A stretch of 64,000 nt of DNA. It comes from Hominenteromicrobium sp900549945. GTDB lineage: Bacteria; Bacillota; Clostridia; Oscillospirales; Acutalibacteraceae. The notes beneath the pieces are model-generated. The model saw nothing but the letters and a program-made list of their open reading frames with translations, ran no database searches and had not been told where the DNA came from. The translations under genes and the position numbers were made by a program. The stretch lies in assembly GCA_902472305.1 (NCBI GenBank), contig CABRNK010000004.1:121555-185554 (forward strand), written 5' to 3'. This document shows positions 47,396-56,079 of this stretch, piece after piece. Position 1 is the stretch's first letter. Each line of letters starts with the position of its first letter.

Positions 47396-48757
47396 ATGAA
47401 GATCATTATTGCCGGAGACGGAAAGGTCGGCCTTGCGCTGACGCGGCTGCTTTCCGAGGAGGGCCACGACCTCGTGACGATCGATTCAAACCGCGAGGTG
47501 CTCGAGAGAAACACGCAGCTTTATGATGTGATGGCGGTCGCCGGAAACTGCGCCACGATGGCGACGCTCCGCGAGGCCAATGTGGAGCAGGCGGATGTGC
47601 TGATCGCGGCGACGAGCGCCGACGAGATCAACCTCCTGTGCTGTCTTACGGCGCGCAAGCTGAACCCCTCGCTGCACACGATCGCCCGTGTGCGCAGCCC
47701 GGAGTATATCGAGCAGCTCTATCTGATGCGGGAGGATTTCGGCCTCTCGATGATCATCAACCCGGAGCGCGAGGCGGCAAAGGAAATTTTCCGCCTCTTG
47801 AAGATTCCGGGCTTTTTGAAGCGCGAGACCTTTGCGAAGGGGCGCGTGGAGATCGTTGAGCTGCGGGTGATGGAGCGCAGCCTGCTCGAAAACGTCATTC
47901 TGAACCACCTGCCCCACGTTTTGAACGGCTGCAAGGTGCTCGTCTGCGCCGTCATCCGCGACGGTAAGGCGTTTATCCCAACCGGCGACACGATGCTGCG
48001 GCGCGGCGACCACATCTACGTCACGGCGCCGGTGGCCGTTCTCTCCGAGCTCGTAAAGCAGCTCGGCATCCCGCAGAAGAAGATCCGCCATGCGATGCTG
48101 ATCGGCGGCGGGCGCGTCAGCTACTATCTGGCGCAGAGTCTGATCGGCGCGGGTGTGCGCGTGAAGATCATCGAGCAGCGGGCCGACCGTTGCCTGACGC
48201 TTGCCAACATGCTGCCGCGCGCCTCCATCATCGAGGCGGACGGTTCCTCCCAGAGCGTGCTCGACAACGAGGGCGTCGGCGAAACGGACGCGCTCGTCAC
48301 GCTGACCGGCCTCGACGAGCAGAACGTCATCATGTCGCTTTACGGCAGCGCCGAGGGCGTGCCGCACGTCATCACCAAGGTCAACCGCATGGAATCGACC
48401 GGCATGCTCGAGAACCTGTCCGTCGGCAGCGTCGTCAGCCCGAAGGAGCTGTGCTGCGCGCATATCGTGCAGTACGTGCGCGCCATGCAGAATCAGACCG
48501 GCGCGGCGGTCACGCTGCACCGCATTGCGGACGGGCGCGCCGAGGCGCTGGAGTTCGTCGTCAACAAAAACTCCCGCTATGTCGGCGAGCCGCTCAAGCG
48601 CCTGCGCCTCAAGCCGAACATCCTGATTTCCTGCATCACGCACAAGGGCAGGACGATTCTGCCGGACGGCAACTCCGCCTTCGAGATGGGCGACACGGTC
48701 ATCGTCGTGACGAGCCGTGAGACGCCGGTCTTGCAGTTCAACGATATCTTTGCATAG
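47396..48757 (+). CDS. trkA: Trk potassium uptake system regulatory subunit TrkA
   Basis: A 453-residue cytoplasmic protein with two RCK units. The first begins MKIIIAGDGKVGLALTRLLS with an NAD-binding Gly loop, then a TrkA-C part (ILNHLPHVLNGCKVLVCAVI). The second begins HAMLIGGGRVSYYLAQSLIG and ends with a second TrkA-C part (RLKPNILISCITHKGRTILP). It gates the TrkH channel in response to nucleotides. It lies 15 bases before trkH in a two-gene operon. Confidence 0.95.
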   Translation: MKIIIAGDGKVGLALTRLLSEEGHDLVTIDSNREVLERNTQLYDVMAVAGNCATMATLREANVEQADVLIAATSADEINLLCCLTARKLNPSLHTIARVRSPEYIEQLYLMREDFGLSMIINPEREAAKEIFRLLKIPGFLKRETFAKGRVEIVELRVMERSLLENVILNHLPHVLNGCKVLVCAVIRDGKAFIPTGDTMLRRGDHIYVTAPVAVLSELVKQLGIPQKKIRHAMLIGGGRVSYYLAQSLIGAGVRVKIIEQRADRCLTLANMLPRASIIEADGSSQSVLDNEGVGETDALVTLTGLDEQNVIMSLYGSAEGVPHVITKVNRMESTGMLENLSVGSVVSPKELCCAHIVQYVRAMQNQTGAAVTLHRIADGRAEALEFVVNKNSRYVGEPLKRLRLKPNILISCITHKGRTILPDGNSAFEMGDTVIVVTSRETPVLQFNDIFA

Positions 48758-48772
48758 GACGGTTGAGAGATT

Positions 48773-50230
48773 ATGAATGTTAAAATGCTCAGCCGGATTA
48801 TTGGCCTTACGGTTCTGCTGACGGCCGCGTTCATGGCCGTGCCGCTGCTGCTCGCGCTGGTGGACGGCGAGCCGAACAATGTGGCTGCTTACGGGGTGAC
48901 GATGGGCCTGATGGCCGTTTTCGGCCTTGCGCTTTTCCTTTTCAGCCGCAACGGCGACCGCACCTTCTACGCGCAGGAGGGCTTTGCGGCCACCGGCCTT
49001 TCGTGGGTCGTCATGTCCCTGTTCGGCGCGCTGCCGTTCTGCATCGGCGGGGAGATCCCGCACTATATCGACGCGCTTTTCGAGATCATCTCCGGCTTTA
49101 CGACGACCGGCGCCTCGATCCTCAGCGATGTGGAGGCGCTCTCGCGCTGCAATATCTACTGGCGCAGCTTCAGCCACTGGCTCGGCGGCATGGGCATGCT
49201 TGTGTTCCTGCTCGCTGTTGTGCCCGAGGCGCGCAAGAGCGCGGGCTCCGGCATGTACCTGATGCGCGCGGAAAGCCCGGGCCCGAGCGTCGGCAAGCTC
49301 ACGCCGCACCTGCGCCAGACGGCGATGATCCTCTACGGCATGTATTTTCTGCTCACACTGCTGTGCGTCGGCTTTTTGCTGCTCGGCGGCATGCCGGTGT
49401 TCGACAGCTTCTGCATCGCGTTCGGCACCGCCGGCACCGGCGGCTTTTCGATCCGCAACAGCGGTATGGCGGATTACAGCGCCTACCTGCAAAGCGTCGT
49501 CACGATCTTCATGTTTCTGTTCGGCGTGAATTTCAGCCTATACTTTTTGCTTTTGATCCGCCAGTTCAAGAGCGTGTTTAAAAACGAGGAGCTTCGGCTG
49601 TACGCGGGCATTGCTGCCGGCTCGATCCTCCTGATTACGGTCAACATCACCGGCATGTACGGCAGTGTCCGCGAGGCGCTGCACCACGCAGCGTTTCAGG
49701 TCAGCAGCATCATGACGACGACCGGCTACGCCTCGGTGGATTTCGAGCAGTGGCCCGCCTTTTCAAAGGCCGTGCTCTTTGCGCTGATGTTCGTCGGCGC
49801 CTGCGCGGGCAGCACCGCCGGCGGCCTCAAGGTCTCCCGCGTCTTGCTGCTGCTCAAGAGTATCCGCCGCACGGTGCGCAAGGCGCTTCACCCGCGCCGC
49901 GTGCAGAGCGTCCGCATGGACGGGCACGTCATCGACGAGGAGACCTCGAACAATGTCAACGCCTATCTCGCGGTCTACTGCGTGATTCTGCTCTTGAGCT
50001 TCGTCGTCATCTCGGTGGACGGCTATTCGATCGGCACGAACATTTCGGCTGTCGCAGCCTGCTTCAACAATGTCGGCCCGGGCTTCGAGCTGGTCGGCGC
50101 CACCGGCAATTACGGCCATTACAGCGATTTCTCGAAGCTGGTGCTTTCGGCGGATATGCTGCTCGGCCGCCTCGAGATCTTCCCACTGCTCGTGCTTTTC
50201 AGCCCCGATACGTGGAGCCGCAAGCGGTAA
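48773..50230 (+). CDS. trkH: Trk potassium transporter membrane subunit TrkH
   Basis: A 485-residue membrane protein with four M1-P-M2 repeats. The pore-lining segments with selectivity glycines are SGFTTTGAS, GTAGTGGFSIRN, SIMTTTGYASVD and NNVGPGFELVGATG. C-terminal GRLEIFPLLVLFSPDTWSRK is typical. It carries out K+ uptake with TrkA. The ATG at 48773 has GGTTGAGAG upstream. A long hairpin follows the gene. Confidence 0.95.
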   Translation: MNVKMLSRIIGLTVLLTAAFMAVPLLLALVDGEPNNVAAYGVTMGLMAVFGLALFLFSRNGDRTFYAQEGFAATGLSWVVMSLFGALPFCIGGEIPHYIDALFEIISGFTTTGASILSDVEALSRCNIYWRSFSHWLGGMGMLVFLLAVVPEARKSAGSGMYLMRAESPGPSVGKLTPHLRQTAMILYGMYFLLTLLCVGFLLLGGMPVFDSFCIAFGTAGTGGFSIRNSGMADYSAYLQSVVTIFMFLFGVNFSLYFLLLIRQFKSVFKNEELRLYAGIAAGSILLITVNITGMYGSVREALHHAAFQVSSIMTTTGYASVDFEQWPAFSKAVLFALMFVGACAGSTAGGLKVSRVLLLLKSIRRTVRKALHPRRVQSVRMDGHVIDEETSNNVNAYLAVYCVILLLSFVVISVDGYSIGTNISAVAACFNNVGPGFELVGATGNYGHYSDFSKLVLSADMLLGRLEIFPLLVLFSPDTWSRKR

Positions 50231-50248
50231 AAAACATAAGAATCAGGG

Positions 50249-50336
50249 AACCGCGGTATTCTGCGCCGCCGCCCGTCTGTCGTACAGTGTAAAGACTGCA
50301 CGGCGGCAGGAAGCGGCGCGCACTACCGCGGTTTTT
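50249..50336. terminator. Long hairpin terminator after trkH
   Basis: AACCGCGGTA (50249-50258) pairs with TACCGCGGTT (50324-50333), followed by TTT. The 65-base inner part has GCGCCGC / GCGGCGC pairing, so it is a large structured loop. From here to 50487 no gene is seen; the sequence is GC-rich and featureless. Confidence 0.6.
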
Positions 50337-50487
50337 GCATGCCCTTGGCGCAGGGGCGCCCCCGGGTGCAAGCGCGGCGGCCGGAGGGCGCGTACTGCGC
50401 CGCATGCAGCCGGCATCTGCCGCATAGGAGCGCGGCACCTGAGAATCCGGGTGAAGCCGCCTGCACGGGTATGCCGGAGGGCGCGCT

Positions 50488-50718
50488 TCAGGAGCGTACG
50501 AGCGCCTGAAAATGGTCGGCAAACTGCTCGGAAAGCGCGTACAGGCAGCCGACGGCCTCCCGCTCGGGCAGGCGCGCGGGAAGCTGCGCACCCCGGCCGG
50601 CATGCCGTGCGCCGCGGTGCTTTGCGCGGTCGTCCGCGCGTTCCCAGACGCATACGAGCAGCTCCGCAAGGCAGAGCAGCAGGCAGAATGCCGCGGTTCC
50701 CAAAAGAATATACAGCAT
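50488..50718 (-). CDS. Small membrane-anchored protein of unknown function
   Basis: A 76-residue protein. Residues 2-24 (LYILLGTAAFCLLLCLAELL) form a membrane helix; the rest is basic and then amphipathic (ALSEQFADHFQALVRS). GGAGGTC lies seven bases before ATG 50718, and a near-perfect promoter with a palindromic operator precedes it. Strong signals in front of a small unknown membrane protein make it likely to be real. No family is recognised. Confidence 0.6.
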   Translation of the reverse strand: MLYILLGTAAFCLLLCLAELLVCVWERADDRAKHRGARHAGRGAQLPARLPEREAVGCLYALSEQFADHFQALVRS

Positions 50719-50772
50719 AAAATGACCTCCAAACCAAAACACAAGTTCCGAATATAAGTTCTTTCAGGGTTG

Positions 50773-50807
50773 ATTATAAACAATAGTTCGTTCGATGTCA
50801 ATCGAAC
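50773..50807 (-). promoter_or_regulatory. Consensus promoter with palindromic operator
   Basis: Minus strand TTGACA (50801-50796), 17 bases, TATAAT (50778-50773) is a perfect consensus. GTTCGAT-GTCA-ATCGAAC (50790-50807) is an 18-base palindrome over the -35, so a repressor should act here. Confidence 0.85.
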
Positions 50808-50951
50808 ATTTCACTTTTTTCAACTTTTTTCGCGCTTTTATCGGCGCCGCACGGTCTGCCGGGAATTTTCGGGCGGCGATGAGGCACGGATTTTCCCGCC
50901 GCGCTTATTATGAAAACAGAGAGCAAGCAGGAGAGAAAGGACAGTGATCAC

Positions 50952-51509
50952 ATGAATCCCTCTGATTTTCAGGCCGCCGTCGAGCGGCATAAGGCGGATA
51001 TGATGCAGCTGGCCGCGCGCAGCGGCCAGCCGGAGAATACGGTCGGAACGCCGATCGACCTGCCGGAGGAGGACGGCGCGATCGTCTACCCGCCGGAGGC
51101 CGGCGCGGGGCGCGACCCGCTGCAAACGCTGGAGCCGGAGCAGAACACCTTCGAGGTTTTTCAAAAGCTGAATCCTAAAACGGGGTTTCTGCGCGTACAG
51201 GCCTTTGCGGGCCGGCAGACGATGCCGGTGCCAAATGCCACGGTGCTCGTGACGCACACGTTTACCGACGGCACGCGGCGCTTTGCCTCGGGCGTGACGG
51301 ATGAGAGCGGCGTGCTCGACGGCATCGCGCTGCCGGCGCCGTCCGGTACGCTCGCGCAGTCGCCGACGGGCGAAATGCCCTACGCGCTGTACGACATCCG
51401 CGTCAGCCACCCGGACTTCCGCACGGAGGTCTTTCAGCAGGTCCCCGTTTTCGAGGGGATCAAATCAATTCAGCCGGTGCGGTTCCTTTCCGACCACACG
51501 GGCCCGTGA
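50952..51509 (+). CDS. Carboxypeptidase-regulatory-like domain protein, partner of the SpoIID-like protein
   Basis: A 185-residue protein without a signal peptide. After an acidic, proline-rich first half, residues 85-180 (TGFLRVQAFAGRQTMPVPNA, then FASGVTDESGVLDGIALPAP) form a beta-sandwich resembling carboxypeptidase regulatory-like repeats. The next gene, 22 bases on, has SpoIID and peptidoglycan-binding domains, and pairs of this kind are seen in Clostridial spore-former genomes. It may help coat or cortex assembly, by context only. ATG 50952 is about 10 bases from GAGAAAGGA. Confidence 0.65.
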   Translation: MNPSDFQAAVERHKADMMQLAARSGQPENTVGTPIDLPEEDGAIVYPPEAGAGRDPLQTLEPEQNTFEVFQKLNPKTGFLRVQAFAGRQTMPVPNATVLVTHTFTDGTRRFASGVTDESGVLDGIALPAPSGTLAQSPTGEMPYALYDIRVSHPDFRTEVFQQVPVFEGIKSIQPVRFLSDHTGP

Positions 51510-51531
51510 CGGATAGAAAGGAGCGCGACGT

Positions 51532-52884
51532 ATGGCACTGCGCAGCACACCGGTTATCCCGGAATACATCACCGTGCACCTCGGCCTACCGGACCAGCCG
51601 GCGGAAAATGTGCGGGTGAGCTTTGCGGACTACATCAAGAACGTGGCTTCAAGCGAGATCTACCCGAACTGGCCGGAGTCCGCGGTCCGCGCCAACATTC
51701 TGGCCCAGATTTCCTACGCCCTGAACCGCGTCTACACGGAGTTTTACCGCAGTCAGGGCTACGATTTCGATATTACGAGCACCACGCAGTATGACCAGAT
51801 GTTTATCAACGGCCGTGACGTCTTTGAAAACATTTCACAGATCGTGGACGACATCTTCAACGACTACATTGTAAAGCAGGGCAACGTGCAGCCCCTTTTC
51901 GCCCAATACTGCAACGGAACCACCTCGAAGTGCGCCGGGCTCTCCCAGTGGGGCACCGTCGATCTGGCGAAGCAGGGCATGATCCCCTACGAGATCCTGC
52001 AGCACTACTATGGGAATGACATCAACATCATCTTCAACGCGCCGGTCGCCGACGTGCCCCTGTCGTACCCGGGCCGCCCGCTGCGCATCGGCAGCGTGGG
52101 CGAGGAGGTCCGCATCATCAAGCGGCAGTTAAACCGCATCGGCGAGAATTACCCGGCGATCCCGAAAATCCCCGAGCTGAACGGCTACTTCAACCGCCAG
52201 ACGGAGGACGCCGTCAAGGCGTTCCAGAAGATTTTCAACCTCGAGGTGGACGGCGTTGTCGGCAAGGCGACGTGGTATAAGATCAAGTCGATCTACAACG
52301 GTATCAAACGACTGAACGAGCTGTATTCGGAGGGGCTGACGCCCGAGGAGGTCGAGCGCTTTTACCCCGAGGTGCTGCGCGAGGGCGACACCGGGCGCTA
52401 TGTGCAGGAGATGCAGCTTATCCTCGCGGTCATCGCGTTTTTCGACAACCAGATCCCTCTGCCGTCGGTGAACGGCGTGTTCGACGCGCCGACGCGCGAA
52501 TCGCTGATGGCATTCCAGCGGCAGTATGGCCTTACGCCGGACGGCGTTCTCGGGCGCAATTCCTCGAATAAACTGATCGAGGTTTACCGCGATACGGTCG
52601 CGAACGTCCCGTTCGACGCGGTGCCGGACAGCAGCTTCCTGTACCCGGGTCGGTACGTTTTGCAGGGCATGCGCGGCGACGAGGTGCGCGACCTGCAAAA
52701 TCTCATCAACCTCGCGGCGCAGACGCAGGATTATATCCCGACGCTGCATGTCGACGGCATCTTCGGCTCGAACACGGAGAGCGCCGTGCGCGCGATCCAG
52801 CAGCACGAGGGGCTGGAGGTCAACGGCATTGTGGGGCCGATCACGTGGAACCGCATCGCGGATCTCGCGCGGAAAAGCGAATAA
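51532..52884 (+). CDS. SpoIID/LytB-like protein with three peptidoglycan-binding domains
   Basis: A 450-residue protein. Residues 10-165 resemble the SpoIID/LytB domain (VSFADYIKNVASSEIYPNWP, then CNGTTSKCAGLSQWGTVDLA). Three peptidoglycan-binding type 1 repeats follow: GSVGEEVRIIKRQLNRIG, GDTGRYVQEMQLILAVIAFF and GMRGDEVRDLQNLINLAAQ, each with a D/NGxFG-T/NTEDAVK-type partner. There is no signal peptide, as in many spore-coat or forespore proteins. It probably binds or remodels the spore cortex. RBS AAAGGAGC precedes ATG 51532. Confidence 0.85.
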   Translation: MALRSTPVIPEYITVHLGLPDQPAENVRVSFADYIKNVASSEIYPNWPESAVRANILAQISYALNRVYTEFYRSQGYDFDITSTTQYDQMFINGRDVFENISQIVDDIFNDYIVKQGNVQPLFAQYCNGTTSKCAGLSQWGTVDLAKQGMIPYEILQHYYGNDINIIFNAPVADVPLSYPGRPLRIGSVGEEVRIIKRQLNRIGENYPAIPKIPELNGYFNRQTEDAVKAFQKIFNLEVDGVVGKATWYKIKSIYNGIKRLNELYSEGLTPEEVERFYPEVLREGDTGRYVQEMQLILAVIAFFDNQIPLPSVNGVFDAPTRESLMAFQRQYGLTPDGVLGRNSSNKLIEVYRDTVANVPFDAVPDSSFLYPGRYVLQGMRGDEVRDLQNLINLAAQTQDYIPTLHVDGIFGSNTESAVRAIQQHEGLEVNGIVGPITWNRIADLARKSE

Positions 52885-52889
52885 AAAGC

Positions 52890-52963
52890 GGCCGGATACC
52901 GGGAGGCTTCCCGGCTCCGGCCATTTAGGCGGCGTGCAGGTGGATCCGCACGCCGCCGCTTTA
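52890..52963 (+). terminator. Two tandem hairpins after the SpoIID-like gene
   Basis: GGCCGG-CCGGGA pairs with TCCCGG-CCGGCC (52890-52922). GGCGGCGTGC (52928-52937) pairs with GCACGCCGCC (52948-52957) and GCTTTATT follows. The second is the better terminator. Confidence 0.7.
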
Positions 52964-52987
52964 TTCTGCCCTGCCCCACTTTTGCCG

Positions 52988-53016
52988 TTGTCTTTCGCGT
53001 GGGGAAATGGTATACT
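52988..53016 (+). promoter_or_regulatory. Promoter of the P-loop kinase and methyltransferase
   Basis: TTGTCT (52988-52993), 17 bases, TATACT (53011-53016). Confidence 0.75.
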
Positions 53017-53040
53017 TTTTTCAAGGGGAGTGGTTAAAGC

Positions 53041-53595
53041 ATGAGGATGTATATTGTCGGCTCCGTCGCAAGTGGAAAATCAACGCTTGCGCGGCAGCTT
53101 TCCGCGCGGACCGGCGTGCCCTGCGTGCACCTCGACGACGTCGTGTACGAGCCGGACAGCACGGACCCGGCGGGCAACCGCAAGCGCCCGGAGGCCGAGC
53201 GGGAGCTGCTGTTTCAAGAAATTCTGGCCGGGGATTTTCTCATAGAGGATACCGGGCGGGCGATGTTTGAGGAGGGGCTGCGGCGCGCGGAGCAGATCGT
53301 CGTGCTTGAGCTTCCGTTCCGCACGCGCTGCCGGCGGATTCTCACGCGCCATATCCGGCAGACGCTGGGGCTTGAGGCGTGCGGCTACCGGCCGAGCCTG
53401 CGCATGGTGCGCGATATGTTCCGCTGGGCCCGCAATTTCGATACCGGGGCCGACGGCGTCAAGGCGCGCATCGCGCCGTATAGGGAGAAAACCGTCGCGC
53501 TCCGCAGCGTCGGGGCGGTGCGGGAATTTGTGGAAAGCATGGGGCGTGCGCAGGCTGCGGCCCGCGCGGGAAAGGATGGAAGCGAACGTGATTGA
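53041..53595 (+). CDS. P-loop nucleotide kinase-like protein (FlaR/AAA type)
   Basis: A 184-residue protein with Walker A GSVASGKSTLA (residues 7-17), HLDDVVYEPD near residue 30, and LIEDTGRAMFEEGLRRAEQI with a DxG-like loop. RRILTRHIRQTLGLEACGYR is the lid. This resembles adenylate-kinase-like DNA topology modulation (FlaR) proteins, whose substrate is unclear. ATG 53041 begins the fold; GGGGAG lies upstream. It overlaps the next gene by 8 bases. Confidence 0.85.
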   Translation: MRMYIVGSVASGKSTLARQLSARTGVPCVHLDDVVYEPDSTDPAGNRKRPEAERELLFQEILAGDFLIEDTGRAMFEEGLRRAEQIVVLELPFRTRCRRILTRHIRQTLGLEACGYRPSLRMVRDMFRWARNFDTGADGVKARIAPYREKTVALRSVGAVREFVESMGRAQAAARAGKDGSERD

Positions 53596-54340
53596 CGAAG
53601 CGGTAAGGGAGAAAAACAAACGGTATTGGAACGGTGCGGCCGACAACTGGTTCGGCGCGACGGCGCTGCCCGAATACGGCGTGTACTGTGTGACGGAGGA
53701 CGAGCTGCACCTTTTCGACGGCATGCGCGGCAAGCGGCTTTTGGAGGTCGGCTGCGGCAGCGGACACTCGCTCGTGTGGCAGGCGCAGCACGGCGCGGGC
53801 GAGCTGTGGGGGCTCGATATTTCCGAGGGCCAGCTCAAAAACGCGGCGCGCCATCTCGCCGAAAACGGTGTGGAGGCGCGCCTCGTGTGCTCGCCGATGG
53901 AGGAGCCCTGCGGCATTCCGGAGGGCTATTTCGACTGCGTCTATTCGATCTACGCCATCGGCTGGTCGACCGACCTTGCCTGCACGTTCCGGCGCCTCGC
54001 GGCGTACCTAAAGCCGGGCGGCACGCTGATTTTCAGCTGGAACCACCCGCTTTTCGGGCGCGCGGGCTGCGTGCACATGCAGGACGGAAAGCTGGTTTTC
54101 GACAAGAGCTACTTCGACCGGGGCGACACGCAGTTCACCATGGACGACGGCGTGCTCTACCTGCGTAATTACGGCATCTCGGACTATGTGAACGCGCTCG
54201 CCGATGCGGGCTTTCGGATCGAGCGGCTCGTGGAGCAGACCGACGCCGAAACGCTCGCCGCCTCCGGCGCGCTGCCGGATAGGGTGCGGCAGGCGCAGAT
54301 GCACCCGCTTTCCTTTATTTTCAAGGCGCGGAAAATGTAG
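53588..54340 (+). CDS. Class I SAM-dependent methyltransferase
   Basis: A 250-residue protein. LLEVGCGSGHSLVWQAQHG near residue 50 is the SAM loop, LWGLDISEGQLKNAARHLAE the second contact, and DCVYSIYAIGWSTDLACTFR followed by YLKPGGTLIFSWNHPLF the post-core. Small-molecule substrate unknown. GTG 53588 is chosen because AAAGGATGGAAG is well spaced; ATG 53576 is an alternative. It is translationally coupled to the kinase-like gene. Confidence 0.87.
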   Translation: MIDEAVREKNKRYWNGAADNWFGATALPEYGVYCVTEDELHLFDGMRGKRLLEVGCGSGHSLVWQAQHGAGELWGLDISEGQLKNAARHLAENGVEARLVCSPMEEPCGIPEGYFDCVYSIYAIGWSTDLACTFRRLAAYLKPGGTLIFSWNHPLFGRAGCVHMQDGKLVFDKSYFDRGDTQFTMDDGVLYLRNYGISDYVNALADAGFRIERLVEQTDAETLAASGALPDRVRQAQMHPLSFIFKARKM

Positions 54341-54375
54341 AAAAAATAAGCGTGCGGCACGGGTCCGCGCGCCAG

Positions 54376-54405
54376 AGCGGCTGTCTTTTCAGGCAGCCGC
54401 TTTTT
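54376..54405. terminator. Terminator shared by the methyltransferase and the MATE gene
   Basis: AGCGGCTG (54376-54383) pairs with CAGCCGCT (54394-54401), then TTTT. The MATE stop codon lies in the loop. Confidence 0.85.
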
Positions 54406-55729
54406 CGATGGGCAGCGCTTTTGTGTACCGCGCGATCATCCACACCGCATAGACGGCGACGAGCGCCTCGGTGATGGGCATGGCGAGCCAAACGGCCCCC
54501 GCGCCCGCCAGCGGCGGAAGCAGCAGAATCAAAATCCCGCTGATCACACAGCCGCGCAGGACCGATACCGCGAAGGCGGCCTTCGGGCGGATCAGCGCCT
54601 GAAAATAGTAGGTGGAGAAGATATTCAGCGGCAGAAGGATAAACGAGAGGCTGTAGCAGCGGATGATGGCCGGCGCGATTTCGAGGATCGCCGCGGTCGG
54701 CTTCATGAAGATATAGACGTACAGGTTCGGGCAGAGCAGGCTGAGCGCCGTCCAGAACACGCTGAACACGGCGGCGGTGCAAAGCGCGTACCGCAGGGTT
54801 TCCCGGATGCGGCGGCCGCGCCCCGCGCCGAAGTTCACCGAGATCAGCGGCTGGGCGGCCTGCCCGACGCTGTAGGCGCAGCACTGGACAAAGGTGCTCA
54901 CGTTTACGATCGGGCCGTAGACGGCGAGCGCATCCGTGCCGAGATACTGCATGATCTGCCGGTTGAAGAGCACGGTCAGAATCCCCATCGCGACGTCGAT
55001 GAAGAACGTTGAGAAGCCGGTGACGGCGATTTCCTTGAGCTTGAAGAAAAACCGCGTCGGCCTGCGCAGGGTCAGCGTGTTTTTCTTCGAGAAAAAGTGC
55101 GTGAGCATCACGAGGAAGGTGAGGGCGGAGCCGATCGCCGTGGCGAGGCCCGCGCCGTACACGCCCATGTCTAGCGTGAACACGAAGAAGTAATCGCCGG
55201 CGACATTGAACAGGCCTCCCGCGAGCACGCCGGCCGTGGCGAGGCCGGGGTGGCCGTCGTTGCGCAGGAACGCGGCGAGCATCTGGTTGAACAGGAAGAT
55301 CGGCAGCACGGCTTTGACCGGCTCCAGATAGGTCTGCGCGAGGGGGAGCAGGCTGCTGTCCGCACCGAAAAAGAGCAGGACGGGCTCCGCAAAGAACAGG
55401 ATGCCGAGCCACGCCAGAGCGGCAAGCAGCAGGGAACCGATGACAGAAACCGTGAAGTATTCGCTTTCCGCCTCGGTTTTCCGCCCGTTCCGGCCGCGGA
55501 CGGTGCTGAAAATGACGGAGCCGCCGATGCCCATCAGCAGGCCGAGGCTGTAGATGATGTTCCAGACCGGGGCGACGACGGCCAGTGCCGCCGTGCCGCT
55601 CGGCCCCTGATACTGCCCGACCATCGCCATATCGACAATCGAGTACACCGAGGTGATCATGGCGCTGCCGAACGCGGCGGACAGGTACTTCAGGTAGACG
55701 GGTTTGATTTTTCCATTGATCAGGTCCAT
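54389..55729 (-). CDS. MATE-family exporter with attenuator-like leader
   Basis: A 446-residue protein with 12 helices. The first half includes SIVDMAMVGQYQGPSGTAAL and SLGLLMGIGGSVIFSTVRGR; the second half includes CAYSVGQAAQPLISVNFGAG. It is more like the 43535 MATE than the 29801 MATE: both have GxGLLxGIGGxxxxxxxRGR/RTR in helix 2. ATG 55729 follows GGAGGACA; the ATG 15 bases upstream lies inside that ribosome site. A long leader with alternative pairings precedes it. Confidence 0.9.
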   Translation of the reverse strand: MDLINGKIKPVYLKYLSAAFGSAMITSVYSIVDMAMVGQYQGPSGTAALAVVAPVWNIIYSLGLLMGIGGSVIFSTVRGRNGRKTEAESEYFTVSVIGSLLLAALAWLGILFFAEPVLLFFGADSSLLPLAQTYLEPVKAVLPIFLFNQMLAAFLRNDGHPGLATAGVLAGGLFNVAGDYFFVFTLDMGVYGAGLATAIGSALTFLVMLTHFFSKKNTLTLRRPTRFFFKLKEIAVTGFSTFFIDVAMGILTVLFNRQIMQYLGTDALAVYGPIVNVSTFVQCCAYSVGQAAQPLISVNFGAGRGRRIRETLRYALCTAAVFSVFWTALSLLCPNLYVYIFMKPTAAILEIAPAIIRCYSLSFILLPLNIFSTYYFQALIRPKAAFAVSVLRGCVISGILILLLPPLAGAGAVWLAMPITEALVAVYAVWMIARYTKALPIEKAAA

Positions 55730-55751
55730 AGCTTTGTCCTCCATAAAAAAC

Positions 55752-55885
55752 AAAAAGGCCGGATAAAAAACCGGGCAGAAGCGGTTCTCTTATCCGGCGC
55801 CCTCATACGTGAGAGCGGCCTCCGGCGAACCGTGTGCCCAGCATCTTATCCGGCCTTATACTTACGATTATAAGCCCTCCGACAA
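55752..55885 (-). ncRNA. Leader RNA with alternative stems and terminator before the MATE gene
   Basis: On the minus strand GCCGGATAA occurs twice (55854-55846, preceded by G; and 55798-55790). Its one complement, TTATCCGGCC (55766-55757), is followed by TTTTT. Pairing with the near copy makes a terminator with a 23-base loop; pairing with the far copy closes a roughly 80-base domain containing a CTCA-CGTA-TGAG hairpin and CCGG/ACACGG segments. The competition suggests a regulated switch. No known riboswitch class was recognised. Confidence 0.65.
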
Positions 55886-55891
55886 AGCATT

Positions 55892-55919
55892 ACTATACCA
55901 CATTTAAAAAACTTGTCAA
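55892..55919 (-). promoter_or_regulatory. Promoter of the MATE leader
   Basis: Minus strand TTGACA (55919-55914), 16 bases, TATAGT (55897-55892). Confidence 0.85.
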
Positions 55920-56079
55920 GCCCTGCGGCGCATTTTTTTTCGGCGGCGCATCGCCCGGCGCGCCGCGGGCGGCTCTGCCGGGAAATTTCGGCAAGACCTT
56001 TTTTTGCGCGCCGAAATGTGGTATACTCTCTGGTGCGCGGCCGCAGCCGCGCACCCCACCGCATCAAGGAGTGAGATTT

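Noticed and set aside
47486..49492. 668-codon minus-strand frame across trkA/trkH
   Set aside because: His/Arg/Ala-rich composition of an antisense shadow; both plus-strand genes are certain.
50790..50807. LexA (SOS) box before the small membrane protein
   Set aside because: Firmicute LexA sites are GAAC-N4-GTTC; here the halves are in the opposite order (GTTC then GAAC).
55885..55912. Purine-riboswitch core in the MATE leader (TATAAT...TATAAG)
   Set aside because: The conserved loop-loop bases of purine aptamers are absent; only a short A/T hairpin is shared.
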